In this document: positions 42,917 to 50,616 of the stretch, piece by piece
How positions within the stretch are numbered: the first letter of the stretch is position 1
Layout of the letters: each line of letters starts with the position of its first letter
Assembly (NCBI RefSeq): GCF_003471165.1
Contig: NZ_QRIL01000030.1
Span: 1 to 50,704 of the forward strand
From: Ruminococcus sp. AM22-13
GTDB lineage: Bacteria; Bacillota; Clostridia; Lachnospirales; Lachnospiraceae
Direction: 5' to 3'
Length of the DNA stretch: 50,704 nucleotides
Translations under genes and position numbers: made by a program
The notes under the pieces: generated by a model
Database searches by the model: none
The model's input: only the letters and a program-made list of their open reading frames with translations
Told to the model about the DNA's origin: nothing

Positions 42917-42930
42917 TGTATTTTCCTCAA

Positions 42931-44037
42931 TCAGTCAAGATTAACGTCTGGATATAATCCTTTTGCAAATGTTTCGATTCCATCCTGTGTACGTGTTGCA
43001 CTTGCATACATCTCGCTGAGCATGATCGGATAAACACGACCGTTCTTTACAGCGTCAAGACTCTGAAGTGCTTCGTCATCCTGAATAACTGCAAGCTGGT
43101 CATTCTTAACTGTTTCTGGATCATCTCCTGCATATGGCATATATACTACGAAAATTACGTCAGGATTTGCTGCAATAATATCTTCTTTTCCAACTGTAGA
43201 AGCATCCGGGTTTGCCAGAGTCGCACCTAACTGTGTTACCATATCTCCACCAAGGCTCTTTGCACCATAGTTTGTGATATCTTCTCCAAGAGGTTCCAGA
43301 ACCATTACGCTTGGTTTCTCTTCTACATCTGCTGTTGCTGTAAGAGTTTTATCGATCACTGCCTTTGCATCATCTACGATTGCCTGTGCTTTGTCCTGTA
43401 CATCAAAAATCTTTCCAAGATTTAAGATGTCTGTAAATTCATTTTCCAGAGTTCTGTCTCCGTCAGGGCGTGTGTTTGTGTTGTAATAAGTGTTGCAGCC
43501 TTTGTCGATCCAGTCTGTTACATTTCCGAGATTTTTATCAGAAAACAGGGAGCTCCAGGATAAGATCATGTCTGGCTCCAACATCGTTACAGTCTCAAGG
43601 GATGGGGTAAATTCATCAAGATAATTTGTTTTTGAAAATGCATCTTTAAGTTCATCCGGAACTTCATTGTCAAGACCTGCAGTAGCTACCAGACGGTCTT
43701 CCAGGCCAAGTGCAAGCATGGTTTCAATGCTTCCCTGATATACAGCAAGAACTTTCTCCGGTGCCTTTTCATAGGTTGTTTCGATTTCATTTCCATCATA
43801 ATCATAGGTTGTGATGGTCAGAGGATATTCTGTCTTTGTACCTTCTGCGTCTGCTGTTTTATCTGCATCTGCTGAATCCTGTGCGTCTGCATCTGCATCT
43901 GCTGCCGGCTGGTTGTCCTCTTTGATCGTCTCAGAGTCTGCTCTCTCTGCTGCAAAAGCTGCCGGAGCTGCGGAAACTACCATAGCTGCTGCCATCATAA
44001 TTGCCATAATTCTTGTAGATAAATACCTGTTTTTCAT
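42931..44037 (-). CDS. btuF: Corrinoid/siderophore ABC transporter substrate-binding protein
   Basis: 368 residues. The signal peptide (1-29, ending AFA) is followed by an Asp/Ala-rich linker with repeated ADADA-type units (about 30-68). The periplasmic-binding fold begins at about 72, with KAPEKVLAVYQGSIETMLALGLEDRLVAT (read in two parts), the family blocks MLEPDMILSW and IIAANPDVIFVV. No lipobox cysteine is seen, so membrane tethering is unexplained. The riboswitch upstream points to a corrinoid ligand; heme or siderophore is the alternative. Confidence 0.88.
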   Translation of the reverse strand: MKNRYLSTRIMAIMMAAAMVVSAAPAAFAAERADSETIKEDNQPAADADADAQDSADADKTADAEGTKTEYPLTITTYDYDGNEIETTYEKAPEKVLAVYQGSIETMLALGLEDRLVATAGLDNEVPDELKDAFSKTNYLDEFTPSLETVTMLEPDMILSWSSLFSDKNLGNVTDWIDKGCNTYYNTNTRPDGDRTLENEFTDILNLGKIFDVQDKAQAIVDDAKAVIDKTLTATADVEEKPSVMVLEPLGEDITNYGAKSLGGDMVTQLGATLANPDASTVGKEDIIAANPDVIFVVYMPYAGDDPETVKNDQLAVIQDDEALQSLDAVKNGRVYPIMLSEMYASATRTQDGIETFAKGLYPDVNLD

Positions 44038-44159
44038 TTGACTTCCTCTCTTTTCGTATATGTCGTTTACTTGTTCGTGTAACCGAAAAGATGGAACTTC
44101 AGAAAAAGTAAAATAGAAGTGATAAAAATAACGGATACTTTTTACGGAAGCTCCTTCTT

Positions 44160-44430
44160 TACACTGTCAGGCAGGTTTCCTGACTCACAGATCACAGAAA
44201 GTTTCCACAAAATAAAAACTGATACAACATCCATGCTTCAGCAGTTCATGAATGTTGTATCAGAAATATTTCCAGATACTCTCTGGCAGCCGGATTCCGC
44301 CTTCTCACATATTTATGCAATGACATATTACAATCCCGCTTTTTTCTGTATACAGTGGCCGCAACCGTTCAGGCATTTCACCTGATTCCCTCTCACATTA
44401 TCATACACAAAATCTGCATATGATAATGTT
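44160..44430 (-). ncRNA. Cobalamin riboswitch
   Basis: On the minus strand, AGGGAATCAGGTGAAATGCC, then GAACGGTTGCGGCCACTGTA, then later GTGAGTCAGGAAACCTGCC (the B12 box, 44164-44187), occur in the order and spacing of the cobalamin aptamer. Two long peripheral hairpins are present: TGATACAACAT pairs with ATGTTGTATCA (44220-44262), and ACATTATCA with TGATAATGT near the 5' end (44395-44429). It lies between the operon promoter and btuF. The downstream switch (44040-44160) has no clear terminator, so control at the ribosome site is possible. Confidence 0.93.
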
Positions 44431-44462
44431 CACTTAACAGCTATTCAATTACGCTGATACAA

Positions 44463-44491
44463 TTTTAGCACACTGCTTTTATAATTACAAC
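44463..44491 (-). promoter_or_regulatory. Promoter of the riboswitch-btu operon
   Basis: Minus-strand TTGTAA (44486-44491), 17-bp spacer, TAAAAT (44463-44468). It starts only 16 bp after the stop of the ABC-2 permease gene, with no terminator visible between them. Confidence 0.7.
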
Positions 44492-44506
44492 CATATTCGA
44501 GACACA

Positions 44507-45157
44507 TCAGAATTCTTTCTTCTCCATAAGCCGGACACCAATCCAAAAAGATCCCATATATACAATTACTGTAAATAATACAACTCCGGCCAATACCATT
44601 CCCCAGTTCAGTCCATTCAGCCATGCATCGACTGCGTCTGCTGAAAGTCCCATTGTTTTTATCAGACTATAAACTACGGCAATTATAATAGCCCACATGA
44701 CCATTGCAATATAACGTCCTTTTTCTGCTCCAAAATGTATTACAAGCGGGAGCGATACTGACAACATAAGAAGCGCCAGTGGAATGTATATCAGAGTGCC
44801 AATAATTTTCTCACTCAGGCACCCCTGAAGCTCTGCCACACCTTTACAGATCACTCCCGTTATTGCTTCAATTCCCCACGCTGCAGCCGTAAGCCCTGCT
44901 CCCAGCAGATATTTCTCCGCCACGTACTGTTTTCTGGTAACCGGCAAGGTCATAAGAAATGCAAGACCATTATCAAACTCATCATAACTTATAGTCGTAA
45001 TGGCAAAAATTGCTGTGACAATCGTAAAATATCCTATAGCAAAACTGACGCTCCCGCTTCCTGCCAGATTCAGGATGACTCCCATTACAATAACCAGGAT
45101 AAAAGACTGTTTCTGCTGTTTCATCAGTTCTATATCCTTTACAAATAATCCCTTCAT
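44507..45157 (-). CDS. ABC-2 type transporter permease
   Basis: 216-residue membrane protein with six predicted spans. It has the N-terminal MKGLFVKDIELMKQQK and the central YDEFDNGLAFLMTLPVTRKQYV block common to small Firmicute ABC-2 permeases. Its ATG overlaps the ATPase stop by 4 bp. Part of a GntR-ATPase-permease unit like the ytr operon, probably an efflux or cell-envelope stress exporter; the substrate is unknown. Confidence 0.85.
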   Translation of the reverse strand: MKGLFVKDIELMKQQKQSFILVIVMGVILNLAGSGSVSFAIGYFTIVTAIFAITTISYDEFDNGLAFLMTLPVTRKQYVAEKYLLGAGLTAAAWGIEAITGVICKGVAELQGCLSEKIIGTLIYIPLALLMLSVSLPLVIHFGAEKGRYIAMVMWAIIIAVVYSLIKTMGLSADAVDAWLNGLNWGMVLAGVVLFTVIVYMGSFWIGVRLMEKKEF

Positions 45158-45999
45158 ACCTGTTCCTCCATCATCACTACCAGATCATCAATCTTTCCAT
45201 TCTCAATTACAACATCCGGATAATTTTCCATATAAAATTGTTTCTGGTTTGTCAGACACCTGTATCCATAAGCTTCTTTCCGGATCTTAATAAGGTATTG
45301 CTGATCCAGTTTTTCGTACTCTTCTTCTGCAACTTTAAGAACTGCATAATCTGACAGCAGTACATCTGTATCCTCATGAAGGATAATTTTTCCGGCATGG
45401 ATCATATAAAAATCGTCACAAAGACTCTCCAGATCTGATGAAATATGTGAACTGATCAGAATAGAACTGCTTTCATTTTCTTCCATATATTCTCTCAGCA
45501 TGTTCAGCACTTCATCCCTGGCTATCACATCCAGACCAACTGTGGGCTCATCCAGAATCAGCAGTTCTGCCTTATGGCTTAATGCTACCAGTACTTTAAA
45601 CTTTGCTTTCATACCAGTGGAAAATTCTTTGATTTTCTTGTCTGTGGGCAGATTGAATCTTCTGCACTGCTGCAGGAATTTCTCTCTGTCAAAATCCGGA
45701 TATATGCTTTTCATAATATTGGCCACGCCCGCTGCTGTCAGATACATACTGAAGCCTGAATCTGCAAAAACAACTCCCAGTTTCTGCTTATCCTCCGGCT
45801 TAAGCTCTTCTGCCTTTTTCCCAAAGACCTCTATCTCTCCGCCATCCGGATGAATCAGGCCAAGCAAAGCCTTAAATGTGGTGGATTTTCCGGAACCATT
45901 TCTTCCAATAAGTCCTGTAATCATCCCAGGCTGTACTTCCATAGAACAGTCCAGCGAAAAACCTCTGTAATGTTTCTGCAAATGACTGATTTTCAACAT
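45154..45999 (-). CDS. ABC transporter ATP-binding protein (YtrB-like)
   Basis: 281 residues. Walker A GRNGSGKST is at about 33-41, the signature is the degenerate FSTGMKAK of the drug-export class, Walker B is LLILDEPTVGLD and the switch His is in ISSHISSDLE. A C-terminal extension of about 70 residues follows. It starts 3 bp after the GntR gene stop and overlaps the permease gene. Confidence 0.9.
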   Translation of the reverse strand: MLKISHLQKHYRGFSLDCSMEVQPGMITGLIGRNGSGKSTTFKALLGLIHPDGGEIEVFGKKAEELKPEDKQKLGVVFADSGFSMYLTAAGVANIMKSIYPDFDREKFLQQCRRFNLPTDKKIKEFSTGMKAKFKVLVALSHKAELLILDEPTVGLDVIARDEVLNMLREYMEENESSSILISSHISSDLESLCDDFYMIHAGKIILHEDTDVLLSDYAVLKVAEEEYEKLDQQYLIKIRKEAYGYRCLTNQKQFYMENYPDVVIENGKIDDLVVMMEEQV

Positions 46000-46002
46000 G
46001 TC

Positions 46003-46374
46003 TTAGTCCTCCATGATCATTTCAAAAAGATTTCTGATTTCCTCATCGTTCAGTCCACATCTTCTGCCCTTCATGATTGCCTGCTCCAGATCATGTTCTA
46101 CTTCTTTGAGCTGTTCTTCCCTCATCAGGTTTTTATTTGTGGCTGCAACGTAGGTTCCTTTTCCATGAACAGTGACGGTAAATCCCTCTTCTTCCAGATT
46201 GTCGTAGGCTTTCTTCACAGTCAGGGCACTGATCTTCAGTTCCTTTGACAAACTGCGTACTGAAGGTAATACAGTGTCCGGCTGTAACTCTCCTCTGATA
46301 ATCGCAGACTTAATCTGGTCTATGATCTGTTCATAAATAGGTACCATGGATGAATTATTGATTATAATATGCAT
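46003..46374 (-). CDS. GntR-family regulator (YtrA subfamily)
   Basis: 123 residues. The winged helix includes PIYEQIIDQIKSAIIRGEL, LPSVRSLSKELKISALTVKKAYDNLE and the wing VHGKGTYVA, followed by only about 45 residues of helical tail; this is the YtrA architecture without a large effector domain. The ATG at 46372-46374 follows GGAGGAG; the earlier ATG is part of that ribosome site. As first gene of the operon it probably represses its own promoter through the repeats at 46395-46445. Confidence 0.92.
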   Translation of the reverse strand: MHIIINNSSMVPIYEQIIDQIKSAIIRGELQPDTVLPSVRSLSKELKISALTVKKAYDNLEEEGFTVTVHGKGTYVAATNKNLMREEQLKEVEHDLEQAIMKGRRCGLNDEEIRNLFEMIMED

Positions 46375-46394
46375 ATGTTTCTCCTCCATCTACA

Positions 46395-46445
46395 AACAGT
46401 ATATAACAGTATATAACTGTTGTCAACTGTTTTATACTGTTATAT
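46395..46445 (-). promoter_or_regulatory. Promoter and operator of the GntR/ABC operon
   Basis: Minus-strand TTGACA (46421-46426), 17 bp, TATACT (46398-46403). The same stretch holds tandem and inverted copies of AACAGTATAT and its complement (46395-46414, 46411-46420, 46427-46445), overlapping both -35 and -10. This arrangement fits repression by the YtrA-like regulator. Confidence 0.8.
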
Positions 46446-46458
46446 TTCATCTGTTTAA

Positions 46459-46507
46459 AGAAAAAAGGATATCTTCAGTCACATAACGTTTCTGAAAATA
46501 TCCCTTT
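46459..46507 (-). terminator. Terminator of the patatin-like gene
   Basis: On the minus strand AAAGGGATATTTTCAG pairs with CTGAAGATATCCTTT, 14-nt loop, then TTTTCTTT. Confidence 0.85.
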
Positions 46508-46511
46508 TATA

Positions 46512-47378
46512 TTATTCTGCCAAATATGCCTTCAGTTTCTCCATATCAGCTTTCATTACTCTCCGTCCCACCTCATAAATCTCCTTTAAATGGGCGGGAT
46601 CACGCTCAACCGGTTTGGCACTGATGTCTCTGTCCGGGCGGATAACATGGATCCTGCCCTCTTTTTCCAGATATGCGATTTTGTCCAGCATACGGTTATA
46701 CTGAATATGGCGTTCATCCAAAAGCTTTACAAGTTCCGGATACTCCCTGAACTTCAGTCGGAGCAACGGCATCAGCTTATTATGTTCTTTTCTGTATCCC
46801 GGATGACGGGTACAGACTACCACATTTTTCTCATAACCCTGTGAAAGCATCCAGTTTACAGGAATCGGATCTGAGATGCCTCCGTCCAGATACATTCTTC
46901 CATTCAGCTTTACCGGTCTGGCAGCCAGTGGCAGGGAAGCTGATGCGCGCATCCATTCCACATCCAGCCTGTCTCCCATTCTGCATTCCTGATAGCAGGG
47001 TTTTCCTGTTTCAATATCTGTACATACAACCGTAAACTTCATTGGTGATCTGGCAAATGTCTCTGTGTCAAAAACATCCAGCTTCCAGGGCACCTCCCCA
47101 TATGCAAAATCTTTGCTATAAAGATCGCCGGTAGTGATCCAGCTTTTTAGTCCCATATATCGTTTATCCTTGCAGAATCTGGTATTATAACGAAGGGTTC
47201 GTCCAATCTGGCGGGACTTATAATTACATCCAAAAATTGCACCGGCGGAAACGCCAACTGTAGAATCTGCATAAATCCCCTGTTCCATCAGCTCATCCAG
47301 AACCCCGGCTGTATACAGTCCCCGCATACCTCCACCTTCCAGAACCATTCCAAGGCCTTTCCTTTTATTGTCCTCCAT
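46512..47378 (-). CDS. Patatin-like phospholipase family protein
   Basis: Serine hydrolase of the patatin family, 288 residues. The oxyanion loop is GGGMRGLYTAGVLDEL, the nucleophile elbow is GVSAG, and the catalytic aspartate is in DGGISDPIP. This resembles bacterial YjjU-type proteins, predicted cytosolic with lipid-ester substrates. The ATG at 47376-47378 is used; an in-frame GTG at 47390 is possible, and neither has a strong ribosome site. It stands alone between terminators. Confidence 0.88.
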   Translation of the reverse strand: MEDNKRKGLGMVLEGGGMRGLYTAGVLDELMEQGIYADSTVGVSAGAIFGCNYKSRQIGRTLRYNTRFCKDKRYMGLKSWITTGDLYSKDFAYGEVPWKLDVFDTETFARSPMKFTVVCTDIETGKPCYQECRMGDRLDVEWMRASASLPLAARPVKLNGRMYLDGGISDPIPVNWMLSQGYEKNVVVCTRHPGYRKEHNKLMPLLRLKFREYPELVKLLDERHIQYNRMLDKIAYLEKEGRIHVIRPDRDISAKPVERDPAHLKEIYEVGRRVMKADMEKLKAYLAE

Positions 47379-47536
47379 AGTTTTTCTCACTTTCGTCTTT
47401 TTCTTAATGTCCTATAGCAATCCTCGTAAATAATGCATTTAAGACAGTCAATTGTATTTTTACTCATTTCATTTGAAAAACAAATTATTTAGAACATATT
47501 TTAACACCTTGAATGAAAATGTCAAACCTGTAATCT

Positions 47537-47570
47537 TTAAAAGCCCCCTGAAATTCATCCAGAAGGCTTA
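47537..47570 (-). terminator. Terminator of the aldo/keto reductase gene
   Basis: On the minus strand AAGCC-CTG pairs with CAG-GGCTT around a short loop, followed by TTTTAAAG. The stem is interrupted by a bulge. Confidence 0.65.
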
Positions 47571-47590
47571 ATACAACTCACAATTATATG

Positions 47591-48718
47591 TTATTTTCCA
47601 AGAAGTTCTGCTGCAACTTTCTCCAGCTCATCTCTGATCTTAATATGCTGCGGACATACTTCTTCGCACTTACCGCATTTCACACATTCATTGGCAGATT
47701 TCCTGCCATGTTTGCCTACCAGCCATTCTTCCTGATGAAGTGCCTGATCTTTGCTTCCGTATAAAGTCAGATAATTCATTGCTGTAAAGGAACCGGAAAC
47801 TCCGATTTCCATCGGACAGACTTTCGCACAGTAATTACAGGTTGTACATGGAATCAGCGGAATTTTCTTCAGTTCTTCCTGTGCCTCTTTCAAAGTTTCC
47901 TGTTCTTTCTCTGTCAGTCCGTTGAAATCCTTCATATAAGAAAGATTGTCCTGCATCTGCTCAACATTGCTCATACCGGACAGAACAGTGATTACGCCTT
48001 CCAGATTTGCAGCAAAACGGATCGCCCAGGATGCTGCGGAAGATTCCGGTTCTGCTGCTTTCAGGATTTCTTCCACACTCTTCGGAGGAGTTGCAAGCAT
48101 ACCGCCTTTCACAGGCTCCATAATTACAATCGGTTTGCCATGTTTACGTGCCACTTCATAACATCCTCTGGCCTGGATTGCCGGATTTTCCCAGTCAGCA
48201 TAGTTGATCTGAAGCTGTACAAATTCCATTTCCGGATGTGCGTTCAGGATTGCATCCAGTTCTTCCGATGTGGAATGGAAAGAGAAACCTGCATGTTTGA
48301 TCAGACTCTGTGCTTTTTTCTCCTGAACCCAGTCCCAGAGACCGAAATCGTCGAAGTATCTGGTACGTGCTTCTCCGAGATTATGTAACAGATAAAAGTC
48401 GAAATATCCTGCTCCTGTCTGTTTCAAAGAAGTGTCAAACTGTGCAGTTGCTTCTTCTCTTGTCTTGCAGTTGATCCATGCTGCGTTCTTTGTAGCAAGC
48501 TGGAATTTCTCTCTCGGATAACGCTCTACCAGTGCCTGGCGGATGGCATCCTCGCTGCCTGCATAGGCCCAGGCTGTATCAAAATAAGTAAATCCTGCAT
48601 CCATAAACAGGTCTACCATCTTTTTGGTCTGCTCAATATCTATCACGTCGTCTTCTAATTTCGGCAGACGCATCAGGCCAAATCCAAGTTTTTTGATGTT
48701 TTCTCCTAAATAAGCCAT
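47591..48718 (-). CDS. Aldo/keto reductase with C-terminal 4Fe-4S domain
   Basis: 375 residues. An AKR TIM barrel occupies about 1-285, with FGLMRLP, DTAWAYAGSEDAIRQAL and the lysine/histidine blocks ATKNA and LLHNLG. A ferredoxin-like tail has CTTCNYCAKVCP (about 295) and CVKCGKCEEVCP (about 350), enough for two 4Fe-4S clusters. Substrate is unknown; members of this class are common in anaerobes. AGGAGG precedes the ATG. Confidence 0.92.
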   Translation of the reverse strand: MAYLGENIKKLGFGLMRLPKLEDDVIDIEQTKKMVDLFMDAGFTYFDTAWAYAGSEDAIRQALVERYPREKFQLATKNAAWINCKTREEATAQFDTSLKQTGAGYFDFYLLHNLGEARTRYFDDFGLWDWVQEKKAQSLIKHAGFSFHSTSEELDAILNAHPEMEFVQLQINYADWENPAIQARGCYEVARKHGKPIVIMEPVKGGMLATPPKSVEEILKAAEPESSAASWAIRFAANLEGVITVLSGMSNVEQMQDNLSYMKDFNGLTEKEQETLKEAQEELKKIPLIPCTTCNYCAKVCPMEIGVSGSFTAMNYLTLYGSKDQALHQEEWLVGKHGRKSANECVKCGKCEEVCPQHIKIRDELEKVAAELLGK

Positions 48719-48745
48719 GTGAAGACCTCCTTGTTTTCTGGAATT

Positions 48746-48792
48746 ACCAGAATATGATTTCCGCTCATATTCTGGTTAACTATTCTATTATA
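48746..48792 (-). promoter_or_regulatory. AKR promoter with 12-bp inverted repeat
   Basis: Minus-strand -10 TATAAT (48787-48792) with a poor -35 (TAGAAA at 17 bp). Just downstream, ACCAGAATATGA (48746-48757) and TCATATTCTGGT (48765-48776) are perfect inverted repeats with a 7-bp spacer, where a repressor would block the polymerase. Confidence 0.55.
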
Positions 48793-49014
48793 GCGGAAAA
48801 TTTTATCAATTTCTATTGCATGTCTGTAAAAAATCTCTTATATACCTTTCCAATATCCCAATGTGATGGTATCGCATACTGGCATTCCCCTACATTATCA
48901 TAATTTCCTGATTATATTTTTTCAATGATCTATGACCACACTCCAATGCATTATTCTCCCGTATCTCCCATTTTGGACAATATTCTACATCATAAAAATA
49001 ATACCTCAAATATA

Positions 49015-49072
49015 AGAAAAACTTCTCCTAAGCAGATTTCAGATTATTTACTCAATCCACTTAGAAGAAGTT
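49015..49072 (-). terminator. Terminator of the NSS transporter gene
   Basis: On the minus strand AACTTCTTCTAAG pairs with CTTAGGAGAAGTT, with inner GGATT/AAATC, followed by TTTTCTT. Confidence 0.8.
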
Positions 49073-49082
49073 ATAAGTTTTC

Positions 49083-50468
49083 TTACATACTGATAATTCC
49101 CAAAACGTTTGCAATAGAACTCAGCAAAATAATGATCAGGCAAATCGATGCAAAGTATTTGATAAATACTCTGTACAATTTCTTTCTGCGGAATGGAGAA
49201 GACTGTTCAATTTCTTTTTCCATTCCATCAATACCAACAACACGAAGAATCAGAATACAGGTTGCAAGTGCTGCCAACGGCATCATTACTGAGTTTGTCA
49301 TAAAATCGAAGAAATCAAGGAAGTTCATTCCAAAGATACGAATGAAATCCAGAAGTCCATATCCCATGGAAGATGCGGTTCCAAGTACGATCATGATCAC
49401 AACCATCAGACCGCAGCATTTCTTACGGCTCCAGTGAAGTTCGTCCATGAATGTGGAAACACTGGTTTCCATCAGGGAAACTGCACTTGTCAGAGCTGCA
49501 AGTAATACAAGTATGAAGAATACGATTCCTGTTGCAGTACCAAATCCCATACTTGCAAATACTTTTGGCAATGTGATAAACATCAGAGATGGTCCTGCCT
49601 GAAGTGTTTCAGGGTTTCCACCGGAGAATGCAAATACCGCCGGGATGATCATCAATCCAGCAAGGATTGCGATACCTGTATCGAAAATCTCAACCTGTGT
49701 GGTAGATCTCTCAATATCCATATCTTTACGGACATAGGAACCGTAAGTATACAGGATTCCCATTGCAATAGACAAAGAATAAAACATCTGTCCCATCGCT
49801 GCTACTACAGTCATCCAGGAGAAATTTTTCACATTCGGGATCAGGAAATATTTCACACCTTCAACAGCGCCCGGACGTGTAACAGAATAGATTGTAACCA
49901 CGACTGCCAGAACTACCAGAACCGGCATCATGATCTTTGACATTCTCTCTACACCGTTCTGTACACCACCGAGAATGATGATGAATACAAGTGCCGCAAA
50001 TACCAGAAACCAGAGTTCCACCTGCCAGGAATCGGAAATAAAGTTTCCAAAATATCCGTCTTCCGCTACTGCCCGGACATTTCCTTTGAAATATTCCACA
50101 AGATACTTAATTACCCATCCGCCAATCGTACTGTAATAAGGAACGATCAGCATTGGAATTACTGCATTTAACCATCCGCCGATTTTGAATGATTTCGTTT
50201 TTCCAAAATGCTCAAAGGCACCTACCGGACTCTTTCTGGTCATTCGTCCAAGGGCTGTTTCTGACATGATCAGCACATAACCAAATGACGCTGTCAGAAG
50301 AATATAGATCAGCAGGAAAATTCCGCCTCCATATTTCGCTGCAAGATATGGAAATCTCCAGATATTTCCCAGTCCTACTGCAGAACCTGCAACTGCCAGC
50401 ACATAACCAATCCTTCCGGAAAAACTTCCTCTGTTATGGTTATGTGCAGAATTGTTTTCTTTTTTCAT
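49083..50468 (-). CDS. Sodium-dependent transporter (NSS/SNF family)
   Basis: 461-residue membrane protein of the neurotransmitter:sodium symporter family. The sodium-site helix GYVLAVAGSAVGLGNIWRFPY is at about 20-40, with eleven or so predicted spans. MhsT/LeuT-type proteins import amino acids. The ATG at 50466-50468 follows two GAGGTG sites; the reading from 50501 would pass through the leader hairpin. It has a consensus promoter and a terminator-like hairpin between promoter and start, so expression may be attenuated. The amino acid carried cannot be told. Confidence 0.93.
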   Translation of the reverse strand: MKKENNSAHNHNRGSFSGRIGYVLAVAGSAVGLGNIWRFPYLAAKYGGGIFLLIYILLTASFGYVLIMSETALGRMTRKSPVGAFEHFGKTKSFKIGGWLNAVIPMLIVPYYSTIGGWVIKYLVEYFKGNVRAVAEDGYFGNFISDSWQVELWFLVFAALVFIIILGGVQNGVERMSKIMMPVLVVLAVVVTIYSVTRPGAVEGVKYFLIPNVKNFSWMTVVAAMGQMFYSLSIAMGILYTYGSYVRKDMDIERSTTQVEIFDTGIAILAGLMIIPAVFAFSGGNPETLQAGPSLMFITLPKVFASMGFGTATGIVFFILVLLAALTSAVSLMETSVSTFMDELHWSRKKCCGLMVVIMIVLGTASSMGYGLLDFIRIFGMNFLDFFDFMTNSVMMPLAALATCILILRVVGIDGMEKEIEQSSPFRRKKLYRVFIKYFASICLIIILLSSIANVLGIISM

Positions 50469-50488
50469 TATACACCTCACCTCGTTAC

Positions 50489-50522
50489 AAAAACCTCCCA
50501 TAGGATTTCTCCCATGGGAGGT
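50489..50522 (-). promoter_or_regulatory. Terminator-like hairpin in the NSS gene leader
   Basis: On the minus strand ACCTCCCAT pairs with ATGGGAGGT, followed by TTTTT. It begins 20 bp before the ATG and lies inside the transcript, so it could be an attenuator; the GGGAGG arm also resembles a ribosome site. Confidence 0.6.
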
Positions 50523-50544
50523 CTGCTAATTTTTTACTGATTCT

Positions 50545-50573
50545 ATAGTATCAAAAAGATGTGAGAATGTCAA
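50545..50573 (-). promoter_or_regulatory. Promoter of the NSS transporter gene
   Basis: Minus-strand TTGACA (50568-50573), 17-bp spacer, TACTAT (50545-50550). The predicted leader is about 70 nt. Confidence 0.7.
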
Positions 50574-50616
50574 AGATTAATAATAATTACTTGCCGTAAA
50601 ACTGTGTTATTATTGC

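Larger units (their letters stand above)
48719..49082. other. Intergenic region AKR gene-NSS gene, no gene seen
   Basis: The 364 bp hold the AKR promoter with its inverted repeat (48746-48792) and the terminator of the NSS transporter gene (49015-49072). No other protein-like frame or RNA was seen. Confidence 0.6.

Noticed and set aside
41076..44037. Ferric siderophore transporter
   Set aside because: The family allows it, but the cobalamin riboswitch at the head of the operon makes corrinoid uptake the better call.
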